Shown piece after piece: positions 22,812 to 32,415 of a stretch of 64,000 bases of DNA. The translations under genes and the position numbers were made by a program. Origin of the DNA: Aureobasidium sp. EXF-3400. Its lineage: Eukaryota > Ascomycota > Dothideomycetes > Dothideales > Saccotheciaceae. Below the pieces are notes generated by a model. The model was not told the origin of the DNA, did not search any database, and was given only the letters and a program-made list of their open reading frames with translations. Numbering within the stretch: position 1 is the first letter of the stretch; every line of letters begins with the position of its first letter. The stretch is taken from NCBI GenBank assembly GCA_024195585.1, contig SWBL01000093.1:62001-126000 (forward strand), written 5' to 3'.

Positions 22812-23901
22812 ATGGAAGACTTGTTTTCCAAGAACTTGCACATCCAGCCACGAAGACCAAGGTAAACACAGCTCCTTTCTCCAGTTCTCAGCCCACATCG
22901 TAACCTTTGACAGCAGAAGCAAATCGCTTGGCGAGATCAAGATCCAGCAAGGCCCAGCATACTTCCCTGCAGCTCTCGAGCAAGGACGGGGACATGCTGC
23001 TCGAATCCACAACAGATCGAGATCTACATCGGGACGTCTATCCTCAGTCTCGTCTCACGAAGCTCTCTGCTTTTTTGAGCATGATCAGCTGGTTGATGCT
23101 GACTCTCAGCAAGTCACTACATCGGTATTCCATCAGACACATGGAGACATCACTGAGGACACCTTCGAAGAAGCAAGCTCCCCAATAACCGAACAAAACA
23201 GCGAAGATGATGATGAGTTCGAGAACAGCTGGTCTCCCACCACCTCCGACAACTCATCGCTAGATCAGGATAAATCACTCTGGTCCATCGGCACAGACTT
23301 CTGGTCTCCGTCCACGCTAGAGACACCAGCATTAAATCACGATGCACATCTTATTCCTCTGCCGGCTCCAAACAGCCTAACATCAACATACGCCCCCTTC
23401 TCCTATCATCTCGCACTAGCGAACCACTTCAACCCATCGAAATTGGACCGCCTCCAGCTCACTCATACTCCGATCTTCATCCACGGTATGCTTCAATTAC
23501 CTTGCACACTCTCCGCTCTCCTCGGTATTCCCACATCAGACCTACTTTGCCGATTGACACCCGCTATCCTACTCGATCACACCACATATCTGGACGCTAC
23601 AACTCTCCTCCCCTCGGTGGTGAAATCAACATTTACATCAACATATCATCACGTCAATGGCCTGCTGTACTTCCCGAAAGATTCTTCGTGTATCGGCAAA
23701 CTCAACAAACTCTTCTCTACGAAAACTCCTAACGCAGGAACAAGAAAATTGAAAACACAGATCCAGGACAGCAATGGGAAACGCCATGAAGTGGCTGCTC
23801 AGGCGTGGGTCGCTAGAGCTGCAGAAGGAACAGAGGAGTGGTGGACTTGCGAGGATTTCATTGCGGGAAGGGTCATCGGGTTGGAGAACGTGAAGTGGTA
23901 G
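22812..23901 (+). CDS. protein with a C-terminal gamma-glutamylcyclotransferase-like (AIG2/GGCT) domain
   Basis: The frame is open from 22747 without an ATG. I therefore propose ATG 22812 with exons 22812-22861 and 22914-23901 (345 aa), joined AG|C across a 52-bp GT...AG intron. The N-terminal part is Ser/Asp/Glu-rich and looks disordered (for example EQNSEDDDEFENSW). From about residue 200 the sequence follows the GGCT/AIG2 plan: HTPIFIHGMLQLPCTLSALL (in place of the YGT/YGSNL strand), AILLDHTTY, a PSVV segment, VNGLLYFP, then VAAQAWV and a W-E-D-F helix. The L-D-x-F-E motif that carries the catalytic glutamate in active cyclotransferases is not visible; KLNKLFSTK is there instead. It may bind rather than turn over a ligand. 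The upstream exon structure is uncertain. Confidence 0.55.
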
Positions 23902-24570
23902 TACCCCGATCTCTTCTGCCATTTCTTGCTTTTAGATTTTGATCCTGGAAAGTTTTGACTCTGTCTTTTGGATTTGGAAGCAAATCATCTCATCGGGAGC
24001 TGCCGGGTTTTGGTCTCCTGCTTTGATTTTTTGGAGTTGGAGACCCTTTGCTTCGTATTTTTGGGAACTAGGATACCATATCAAGCCGCAAGGTATATTA
24101 CACACGTACACAAACAATTGACATAAATACACGAGCACATATCGTGGGCTTGGTCTTTGGAGAATAAATGGCGTCGACTTGTCGAGACTGAGACTCAGGA
24201 GGACTAGGATGGCATGTGATTGGTCAAAATCCCAAGTAAGCCGGCGTTGTGTCTTTTAGATCAGCTTGCCGAACATTTTGAGCATACTTATCTCAATACT
24301 CGTCTCCATGAGATTCGGCCGTTGATCTGTCTACTGTAAACCGCTTGCTGATGGATCTTTCTATATTGAACGACAGACACTCGGATCTTCGATTTCACGA
24401 GTTTTGTGAGAGTGTACAATGTTGACACAGTAACAGTATCTGAATGCACGACCTCACCGCGGCCTTGCGAGGAACGACGTCCAAAAACAAAAAATCGCAG
24501 TTTTCTCTCCCGACCCATACTTTAATACCTACACAGCTTGGATCTTGATACCTAGACTACCATCAAGTTC

Positions 24571-24859
24571 AAAGATGCTTACAGTACTCGGAAACATCAA
24601 AGGTAAAGACCAGGAGAGATGAATTAATGCCGTCGAGGCTTGTATGGGGTATGACCCTGTCGATAGGACATCGAAACCAGACTTTTGGACCTTCAACGAG
24701 ATGTTTAAGAGGCTTGGTCTGCACAACAGCTCTTCACAAGATAGAGTAGTTATCACCAAGAAACTCTTGATTCGATTTGAGCCGAGCATTCGTCGTTACA
24801 GAAACATGACTATTCTCCATTTTCGAGATTCTGATTTTGCCGTTTTAGCTACTAAGTAG
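24571..24859 (+). pseudogene. possible broken gene fragment
   Basis: A frame beginning ATG at 24571 reads MLTVLGNIKGKDQER, meets TGA, then continues with INAVEACMGYDPVDRTS, PDFWTFNEMFKRLGL and on to a TAG at 24859. Composition past the stop looks protein-like (DRVVITKKLLIRFEP). The TGA could be a mutated TGG. I do not recognise the family, and it could equally be chance or an unrecognised intron. Confidence 0.2.
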
Positions 24860-25745
24860 GTTTATTCCTGTGTCACCTGGATACATCGTAGGGTGAGCAT
24901 ACATTTAGTATGTTGAACTAATCGTTCGAACAACAACATAATTCCAAGCTCTACACTATCCATCTTTTCTTTGTTACCACCAATTCTACCTAACAGCTAG
25001 GCATCCGCACTCTCATTTTGAGATAGCAGAGGATGTCCATAGGAGCTGTGCAGTTTTGGTTCCGACGTTTGGTCATATGAAAGGTTACTAACCATTTAAT
25101 TAAAGCATATGGGACGAATATCGTGAGCTGAACAAGTAAGTCTTAGCAAGGCCATCCACCAGATAAAGTCATTTAACGGACTCTCTCTAGGCACGTTGCA
25201 AACACCCAAAAGATTATGAGCTTTCACAGGTTACTCCTCTATCTTCACTGCTAGGAGAGACATTGCGACAGGTAAGACGCCATTACTGCCCGGTTCTCTG
25301 TCGTAGAGATAGCACTTGTCACTTTTCAGAAGCCTTCATCCTTGATACTCTTTAACTCGTCTCCTAGCTCCCTTCCTATAACCTCTTACTCGACGACAGA
25401 ACCTTGGCAGCTTTATACACATTCTTCCCCTGTCTTATCATTAACTCGCTATGCGTACTTTGGTGGCTTCGATGCCGTCTGAGCGTCGGTGGATCTTCGC
25501 TCGTCGAAGGCTTCTCTTCGCAAGAGTGATGGGAAGAGTGGAAGTCTTCGTCGACCTCTTCGGCTGCACTAATATCTTCTGTGTCGGTTTCTCGAGCGAC
25601 AAAGTCTGCTTAGGTCAGTGTGGAATTGTCATCGCTGACCCTAGCTCGAGCAAACTGTCCTCCACCACGAGGCTTTCTTCCACCAAGTTTCTTGACCAGA
25701 GGGGAAATGCGGTTCTTGCATGGGGATTGAGGGAAGGTGGTCTAG

Positions 25746-25911
25746 TACATCGCCATGACATAACGTCGGACATTTGAGGTAGGTTTAACATCTCTTGGTG
25801 TAGTTGTGATTAACGAGAGAATGGTTCGATCATATCATTAGCGAGGAGATGTTGTGGTGGCTTGGTACATCGCCATAACACCTTGGCGGAGGTCTGTACA
25901 TTGCCATGACA
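25746..25911 (+). repeat. three copies of a 15-bp motif
   Basis: TACATCGCCATGACA at 25746, TACATCGCCATAACA at 25866 and TACATTGCCATGACA at 25897. The first two share further flanking bases (GGT-GG-CT before the motif). Spacings are 120 and 31 bp. Confidence 0.45.
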
Positions 25912-26536
25912 TGCCGATGGACGTCCTTAGGGAGCGAATCTAGGGTGCATGGATCGAGTAGCGATTGGTTGAGTAGAGTTATTGCTGCCGATGAACAGCG
26001 AAAACATACAATTTCATGACAAAAGGTTGTAACAATCGTGGAAACAGACAAGACAGTGATGGTCAAGTATTGGGTATGGCCACGGGGTTATTGACATTGC
26101 TGCTCCAGTGGTGGGACCTAACTTGCTTCTCAAGGATCTGGAGGTAGTGGCTGGACGTGTCAATGGATGGAAGAGGCTGGATGGACACCAGGCTCCTGTA
26201 GATGATTAGCGAGATGCTCGCAACCTACCTCCATCCCTGGTTTTTGTTCATGTGATCAATATAATCCGTGCAAAAGCCTGCGAGGTGTGATGAGCAACCA
26301 TCTTACTAATATCGATCATTTCTCGATAAATGGTCTGTCGATTGCGCACAGTCTGGATTGTACGCAAATGTTTTGCTTCAAGCGAGGTAGACTCATGCCC
26401 ATCGGCAGTAATGTTACATCTATCAATATGTACAAAATTGCGCAAGATTGGTGCTTTCGTTACCTTCGTTGGTATTGTACCAAGACAGTCATCCGAGAGG
26501 GAGAAAAGGACGAGTTCAAAACTGGTATCGTGCTTT

Positions 26537-27743
26537 TTACTCTCCGTCCTTCTTCTTGTCCGCAGTGGGCTGATCGTTCTTCTCCTCGCCCTTGGGTTGA
26601 CCCTTTTGTTGCTCAGGCTGTAGGTATGTCAGTATCATTACCAGTAGAAGGCTGCACTGTTCTTACAGTGGGACGGTTGACGGAAATTGTTCCTTGCGAC
26701 TTGGCGGTGTCAGGAGCTCCCTCACCCTGCAAAATAGTTAGTTTTAGGTCAGAAATGAGCAGAAACGATAGAGTTTTCCTTCTTAGACATCTCTGGGTCG
26801 AGATCAATACGAGTGCTGTGGCGGGTAGGGGTAGTAGACAGGCCAGCTTGCTTGGTGCTGATATCTCCTTCGTTACCACTGTGGGTGGTCTTAGCGGTGG
26901 CAGCCTTTGGCAATGTCAGTGTTAGGTCATTGGAGGTAGAGAAGCAAGGCTTCAGCTTACGCTTGTGGAGCCATCATCTCTGTGCTCGGGGCCCTCGCCG
27001 AGGTTCTTGCCGTAGCCAGAGTCGATACGCTTCTTGAAGCCACCCTTGCCGTCAGGCTCGCGCTTGCGCTCATCGGGCATCTTGTTGTCCGAGTCACCTT
27101 CCTTGGTGGGGCCCTTGAAGGAGACACCCTCGACATCGCCCTTGCTCTCGGGCATGTTCTTGCCGTCGGTAGTGGCCTTCGACTTGGACTCGCCGGCAGC
27201 AGGCTCGTTGTTGGCCTGGGGCTGCTCCTGGGTCTTCTCACCCTCACCATCCTTCAGAGCACCGCCCTCGTCCTTGGTTTCGCCGTCATCCTTGGGGTCG
27301 TGGGCCTCGGTCTTAGATTCGTCCTTAGACTCATCCTTGGAGTCCTCATCCTTGGACTCGTCGTCGCTAGACTCCTCTTGAGGCTTATCCTCGGACTCCT
27401 CGTCGGACTCCTCGATGTGAGGGTGCTCCTCAACCTGCTTAGCGTGGGCATCGCCAGGACCGTGAGCATCACCGTTGGATGAGTCGGGCCAGAGGTACCA
27501 AGCACCGGGGATGGTGACACCGGCAGAGGCGAGGATCCTGGGCGGGCAACATGTCAATGGCGGTCCAATTGAATTGATAGTGGCATGGTGAGTGGTTTAC
27601 CATGGAATGTCGCTGCTGGGAGCTGAGTGACCGTGGCCGCTAGCGTAACCTCTTCTGGCAACAGCACGAGCGGCAGGACGGGCAGAGGAGCGGAAGAGAC
27701 GGGCAGCGGAGAAACCGCGCATGGCAGATCGTGGAAGGACCAT
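26537..27743 (-). CDS. fungal mitochondrial protein with long acidic tail, function unknown
   Basis: Exons are 27743-27601, 27537-26961, 26904-26767, 26726-26667 and 26617-26537, giving 332 aa. The first 35 residues are Arg/Ala/Ser-rich without acids (RGFSAARLFRSSARPAARA), a typical mitochondrial presequence. Then come SSDIPWILASAGVTIPGAWY (a possible single membrane span) and a long stretch dominated by Glu, Asp, Lys and Ser with repeats of DESKDE type. The end has GLSTTPTRHST, DPEMSKK, GEGAPDTAKSQGTISVNRP and a lysine-rich tail; I recall this pattern from uncharacterised ascomycete mitochondrial proteins. All joins keep the frame, but the third donor (ATC|GTTTCT) is weak. A role in the inner membrane is only a guess. 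Confidence 0.68.
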
Positions 27744-28171
27744 TGTGTATGTGTGTTCGGTGAGAGGTTGTGGTAGTCAATTGGATCTGTTCGCGCGTTG
27801 TCGAGGTCGAGCGCGAAAGTGCTTCCCGGCTCGGATGACCATTGCCAAGAACAGCTTTCTTCCTCCGTCATAATTCTCCATGTTCATGTCATAAAGAGAA
27901 GCTACGACCTGGTCTGTGCACCTCAGGCAGCGAGCACGAGACAAACACGCAGTTGGCAGTTGCTCGACAGAGGAAAGTGAAACAAGTTGATTTATTTCAC
28001 TCCAACTCGCATTCACATCTTCTTCCTGCAGCGTCAGATTCACCACTCTGTCTTTCTGCAGCCCTCTTCACTAACACTCCGGATGAGAGAGCTATATTAA
28101 TCTTCCTTTCCCCCCACTACAGTACTCCAGCTTAGCCATCTCTCGCGCAGTACCATCAACCAACTACCATA
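27744..28171. promoter_or_regulatory. bidirectional promoter region
   Basis: This 428-bp spacer lies between the divergent mitochondrial-protein gene and the CAND1 gene. CT-rich sequence precedes the CAND1 ATG. No other feature was seen. Confidence 0.45.
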
Positions 28172-31100
28172 ATGGCCGGCACAACAGCTCCTGCTATTCC
28201 CACCAACCCGACTGCCCATCATGTCGCTTCTCTCTTGCCCAAGCTGCAAGACACGGATCCGGATATTCGTTACATGTCGTTGAACGACTTGAACCAAATG
28301 CTCACAATTGGCCACCCCACCTTCATCTCACACGATTACAGCTGCTGCGCACGCGTCGTCGAAGGCCTACTACACACCCTTAACGATCAAAATGGCGACG
28401 TGCAAAACATGGCCATCAAGTGCTTGGGTCCTTTCGTCAACAAGGCTCCCGAGAGCATCCTGTGCCCCACCTTTGACAAGATCTCCAACCTCCGTACCGA
28501 CAATGCTGTTGACAGCTCAGTACCCGCCCTTGCCGTCAGAGCTATGGTTGTCGCTCTCCCCCGTCCCGCCCCATCTGTTCCTCGTACACAAAAAGTTCAA
28601 GAATCGTACTCAGCAGTCAGCCGCGCCTTGATCCCTCGTCTGGTCGGATATACTGTCATCCCTACTGGCAAGAACCTGCCTGCACCTCCCAAAGGCATGA
28701 TTCAGGTTGAGGTTGAGACTGGTATCGACAGCAACGCTTTGGACGTCCTGGTTGAAGTTGCCCGTTGCTTCGGTCCAATGCTGCAAGAAGCTGAGGTGGA
28801 AGCTCTCCAAAAAGTCACAGCAGAGGTTCTGGAAAATCCTCGGTGCAGTACTGTCATGAAGAAGAAGGCTGTGACCGCTCTCTCCGTCCTCTCGCCATAC
28901 TTTTCAGATCCGCTCCTCAGTTCAGTCGTGTCACACTCGATCGAGAGTTTGCGCCAGGCTCATCTCACACCCGCCCAGCGCAGGCTGTATCTCACAATCT
29001 TCGCCTCGATGGCAAAATCGATTCCTCGCAAGTTTGGTCCATACCTCAGGACTCTAGCACCGTTCGTTCTGTCACCCCTGAGTGAGCAAGAGCTGGATCA
29101 ACAGAATGAGGAGGCTGCCGAGTCAGATGAAGGTCGTGATCCCCAGGTCGAGGAAGTACGCGAGGCCGCTCTCCTAGCTCTGGAATCTTTCCTGGCATCA
29201 TGTAGTCAGGACATGACACCATACATCCCGGAAGTTATCGACTCGTGCCTCCGATTCGCCAAGTACGACCCAAACTATGCCGCTGATGAGGACGATGAAA
29301 TGGGAGGAGACGAAAGCGATCAGGAGGATGACTTTGATCTCGACGAGGACTTTGAAGAAGAGACTGGTTTCGACGACGAGGACGATGTCAGCTGGAAGGT
29401 TCGTCGTGGTGCTGCCAAGCTCATTCACACCTTGATCGCTACACGAGGAAGCGGCGACTTGCTTGATAGTGGTGTTCTCTACGAAAAGATTGCCCCCGCT
29501 CTTCTCTCTCGATTCCAGGAACGCGAAGAGAGCGTGCGCCTCGAAGTCTTGTCCACTCTTGCTTTCCTCATCAAGAAGACTGGCGAAGTCAGCTCTACGC
29601 CCAGTCTTCGCAGAATGTCCTCAGCCACAGGTCCTCCAGTGAGTCGCAAGCGTCGCCGTGACAGTAGTTTCTCCAGCGAACGCCCTCAATTCTCCTTGTC
29701 CAATGGCTATGCCTCTCCCTCCACACCTCCACCTTCAGGGGGTCCTCAGGTCAGCTTGTCGGCAATCAATCCTCAGATTGTGCAGGGATCGGCCAAGTTG
29801 CTCAAGTCGAGCACTGTTCCCACCAAGCATGCTGTGATATCCCTTTTGACAGATCTGGTTACTGCGCAACATGGTGGTCTCTCGAAACGTATCGATCAGG
29901 TTATTGACCCGGTTCTCGATGCTATGAAGTCGACTGGTGGTACATCGGGTGGCGCTTCCGTAACGAACAACGCTCTTCGTATCGAGTCTCTACGTCTGCT
30001 GCGCGTTGTTGCCGATACACACTCCTCCAAGGTCATCGAGCCATATCTTGCAAAGATCATTCCCGCTCTGACCACCGTATCAAAGGAGAAGTTCAGCAAG
30101 GTCTCGAGCGAAGCATTCGACACAATCCAAGTCTACATCAAGGCTCTCACGCCTCCTCGCTCTGCTGGCTCCAAGCAACAAAACGCTACTTATCTCCAAC
30201 AAATCTACGACACCGTCACTCAGCGCATCTCAGCCTCTGACACTGATACCGAGGTACGACAGAAGGCAGTCCAATCGATTGGCCTGTTGATTGGCCGTAC
30301 CTCTGGCACTCAAGGATCAGCTCTTCTCGATCAACAGAGCAGACTCACCGGTCTGCAGCTCATCGGTGACAGACTTCGCAACGAGCTTACCCGTCTGGCC
30401 TCCGTCAGAGCCATCGAGACCGTCGCCGTTTTGGCACAGAGTTCCAAGGAGTTCACTCCTGAGTGGGTCCGCGAAGTGTCTCTCGAACTGGGTGCTCAGC
30501 TGCGCAAGTCCAGCAGAACCCTGCGTGGAGCCAGTCTTGCTGCTCTGAAGCGCATGGCTGTCAACCCAGCATGTCGCGAGAACATGGACGATGAAACTGT
30601 GCAGAAGATTGTCCAACTCTTGTTGCCTTTGATATTGGTAGATCAGGATCTTCATCTAATCGGTCCCGCCCTGATCATCATTGGCTCTTTCGCCAACGAG
30701 AGACCACAACTTGTACTAAACGACGAGGTCATCCATGCCTACTGCTTCGTGGCTAAGATGGACCTCAGTGGAGCTGCACTCGACGCGTTGCTTGGTTCGC
30801 TCGAGATCATCGGCAAGAAGGGTGCTGGCAAGAACCTGATGAGATCACTGCTTGCTGAAGTCGGTGTAAACGGCAACCCTGAGCTTGTCGGCCAAGTCAT
30901 CGGTATCCTTCTTGTGGCTGGAGGCAACTCAGTTGGTGTCACACTTGCCGACTTCGAAGCTGAGCTGAAGTCAACATCCGACGAGAAGCGTAGATGCCTC
31001 GCCCTCTACATTCTCGGTGAAGCTGGTTTGCGCATGGGCCCCGAATTCCCTTACGGACCTGAGATCTTCACCTCATTCTTCTCCACTACCGAGAAGGTAT

Positions 31101-32158
31101 CCCTTGCTGCCGCTGTCGCTCTTGGTCGTGCTGCAGCTGGCAATGTTTCCAGCTACTTGCCTCAGATTCAGTCTAGCATGAGTCAAGGCAAGCAGTACCT
31201 ACTTCTTCACACCATCAAGGAACTGCTACAACACACCGCCGCTGAGACAGAGGTTATCAAGTACTCGAAGCAGCTCTGGGATAGCATCATCACTGCCTCT
31301 CAAGTCGAAGACAACAAGGTTGTTGGTGCCGAGTGTATCGGCAGACTGGCTACGATCGATCCCGCTGCCTACTTGCCTCAATTGCAAGCATACCTAAGTG
31401 ACTCGTCTCCTACCGTACGTGGTATGGTGATCTCAGCTCTTCGTTACACTTTCTCGGATACCGATCCTTCCTACGATGTTTACCTGCAACCCAGCATTGT
31501 ACCTATGCTCACCACTATGCTCAATGAAGAAGACCTGAACAACCGTCGTCTTGCATTGACCACATTCAATTCTGCTGCTCACAACAAGCCTGATCTGATT
31601 CTGCCTCATCTTGACACCCTCCTGCCACTCGCCCTGAAGGAGACCGTCATCAATGCAGATCTCATCCGTGAAGTGTCCATGGGCCCCTTCAAGCACAAGG
31701 TTGATGATGGTCTCGAGCTTCGCAAATCTGCGTACGAAACATTGTACGCTCTGATGGAAACCGCCTTTGCTCGTGTTCCCATCTCTGCATTCTATGACCG
31801 TATCCAAGCAGGTGTTGGCGATGAACATGAGATCAAGATTCTGTGTTGTTTGATGTTGACCAAGCTCGTAAGTCTTGCACCAGAGGAGACTGTCCGTCGT
31901 CTTGAAGGACTGGCCACATCTTTCAGAGCAGTCCTAGCCTTCAAGCCTAAGGACACGGCCGTCAAGCAGGAATTGGAGAAGCTGGGAGAACACAACAAGG
32001 CAATTGCCAAGGTCAGCGTTATCATCAACAAGACCTTCCCCACTGAGACTACCGCCGAACACGCTCGTGCCTGGAACGACTACTGGGAGTGGGCCAGAAA
32101 AGACATGGCTTCGGTTGTCAAGAATGCGGAGGATGAACTCAAGGAAAAGGACCGCTAG
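28172..32158 (+). CDS. CAND1/TIP120, cullin-associated NEDD8-dissociated protein
   Basis: A single exon of 1328 aa. CAND1 wraps around unneddylated cullins and exchanges F-box/Skp1 receptor modules of SCF ligases; two F-box proteins are encoded elsewhere in this window. The protein is helical HEAT repeats throughout, starting LLPKLQDTDPDIRYMSLNDL, with DQNGDVQNMAIKCLGPFVNK near residue 75. Acidic stretch DEDDEMGGDESDQEDDFD (about 370) lies between repeats, as in the family. A Ser/Arg-rich insert with SRKRRRDSS (about 490) may be a nuclear signal. The C-terminal TIP120 domain includes LFGSLEIIGKKG-like helices and FKHKVDDGLELRKSAYETL, a conserved block. The slight length excess over animal CAND1 comes from the inserts. 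There are no introns, unlike most genes here. Confidence 0.93.
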   Translation: MAGTTAPAIPTNPTAHHVASLLPKLQDTDPDIRYMSLNDLNQMLTIGHPTFISHDYSCCARVVEGLLHTLNDQNGDVQNMAIKCLGPFVNKAPESILCPTFDKISNLRTDNAVDSSVPALAVRAMVVALPRPAPSVPRTQKVQESYSAVSRALIPRLVGYTVIPTGKNLPAPPKGMIQVEVETGIDSNALDVLVEVARCFGPMLQEAEVEALQKVTAEVLENPRCSTVMKKKAVTALSVLSPYFSDPLLSSVVSHSIESLRQAHLTPAQRRLYLTIFASMAKSIPRKFGPYLRTLAPFVLSPLSEQELDQQNEEAAESDEGRDPQVEEVREAALLALESFLASCSQDMTPYIPEVIDSCLRFAKYDPNYAADEDDEMGGDESDQEDDFDLDEDFEEETGFDDEDDVSWKVRRGAAKLIHTLIATRGSGDLLDSGVLYEKIAPALLSRFQEREESVRLEVLSTLAFLIKKTGEVSSTPSLRRMSSATGPPVSRKRRRDSSFSSERPQFSLSNGYASPSTPPPSGGPQVSLSAINPQIVQGSAKLLKSSTVPTKHAVISLLTDLVTAQHGGLSKRIDQVIDPVLDAMKSTGGTSGGASVTNNALRIESLRLLRVVADTHSSKVIEPYLAKIIPALTTVSKEKFSKVSSEAFDTIQVYIKALTPPRSAGSKQQNATYLQQIYDTVTQRISASDTDTEVRQKAVQSIGLLIGRTSGTQGSALLDQQSRLTGLQLIGDRLRNELTRLASVRAIETVAVLAQSSKEFTPEWVREVSLELGAQLRKSSRTLRGASLAALKRMAVNPACRENMDDETVQKIVQLLLPLILVDQDLHLIGPALIIIGSFANERPQLVLNDEVIHAYCFVAKMDLSGAALDALLGSLEIIGKKGAGKNLMRSLLAEVGVNGNPELVGQVIGILLVAGGNSVGVTLADFEAELKSTSDEKRRCLALYILGEAGLRMGPEFPYGPEIFTSFFSTTEKVSLAAAVALGRAAAGNVSSYLPQIQSSMSQGKQYLLLHTIKELLQHTAAETEVIKYSKQLWDSIITASQVEDNKVVGAECIGRLATIDPAAYLPQLQAYLSDSSPTVRGMVISALRYTFSDTDPSYDVYLQPSIVPMLTTMLNEEDLNNRRLALTTFNSAAHNKPDLILPHLDTLLPLALKETVINADLIREVSMGPFKHKVDDGLELRKSAYETLYALMETAFARVPISAFYDRIQAGVGDEHEIKILCCLMLTKLVSLAPEETVRRLEGLATSFRAVLAFKPKDTAVKQELEKLGEHNKAIAKVSVIINKTFPTETTAEHARAWNDYWEWARKDMASVVKNAEDELKEKDR

Positions 32159-32415
32159 GAGCCAAGCCTTGAATCCGAAGAGAAGTCATCTGATGAAGCT
32201 GCTTAGCAGACGCATCGCAGTATATCGGCTATGGTGGCACAGATGAGCCTTGAACAGGCTGGCGAAAAGAGGAAGAGGATCTGGGAAGAAGAAATGGAAG
32301 CAAAAAGATGAGGAATCACCGTAGCTCTGCAACGTTATTAACGAATACCAAGTTCTATCCATAATTGTCATTGAAGCAATGAATAAAAGCTTTGTCTAAT
32401 TCTATACTTGACTTT
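32159..32415. other. convergent 3' spacer
   Basis: This 257-bp spacer between the converging CAND1 and RPC4 genes contains their 3' ends. Nothing else was seen. Confidence 0.4.

Larger units (their letters stand above)
23902..26536. other. gene-poor region, 2.6 kb
   Basis: No intact gene could be supported. It includes the 3' flank of the GGCT-like gene, a coding-like stretch broken by stops (24571-24859), AT-rich sequence around 24.9-25.3 kb with possible splice-like signals, and a set of short repeats (25746-25911). It may hold decayed genes. Confidence 0.45.

Noticed and set aside
25451..25777. 108-codon plus-strand frame, and its antisense with a KKLGGRKPRGGG segment
   Set aside because: Both strands give some protein-like sequence, but neither has a family match or a consistent splice model.
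26287..26925. Open frame of 212 codons on the plus strand
   Set aside because: It overlaps four well-joined exons of the mitochondrial-protein gene on the opposite strand, and its sequence has no protein-like character.
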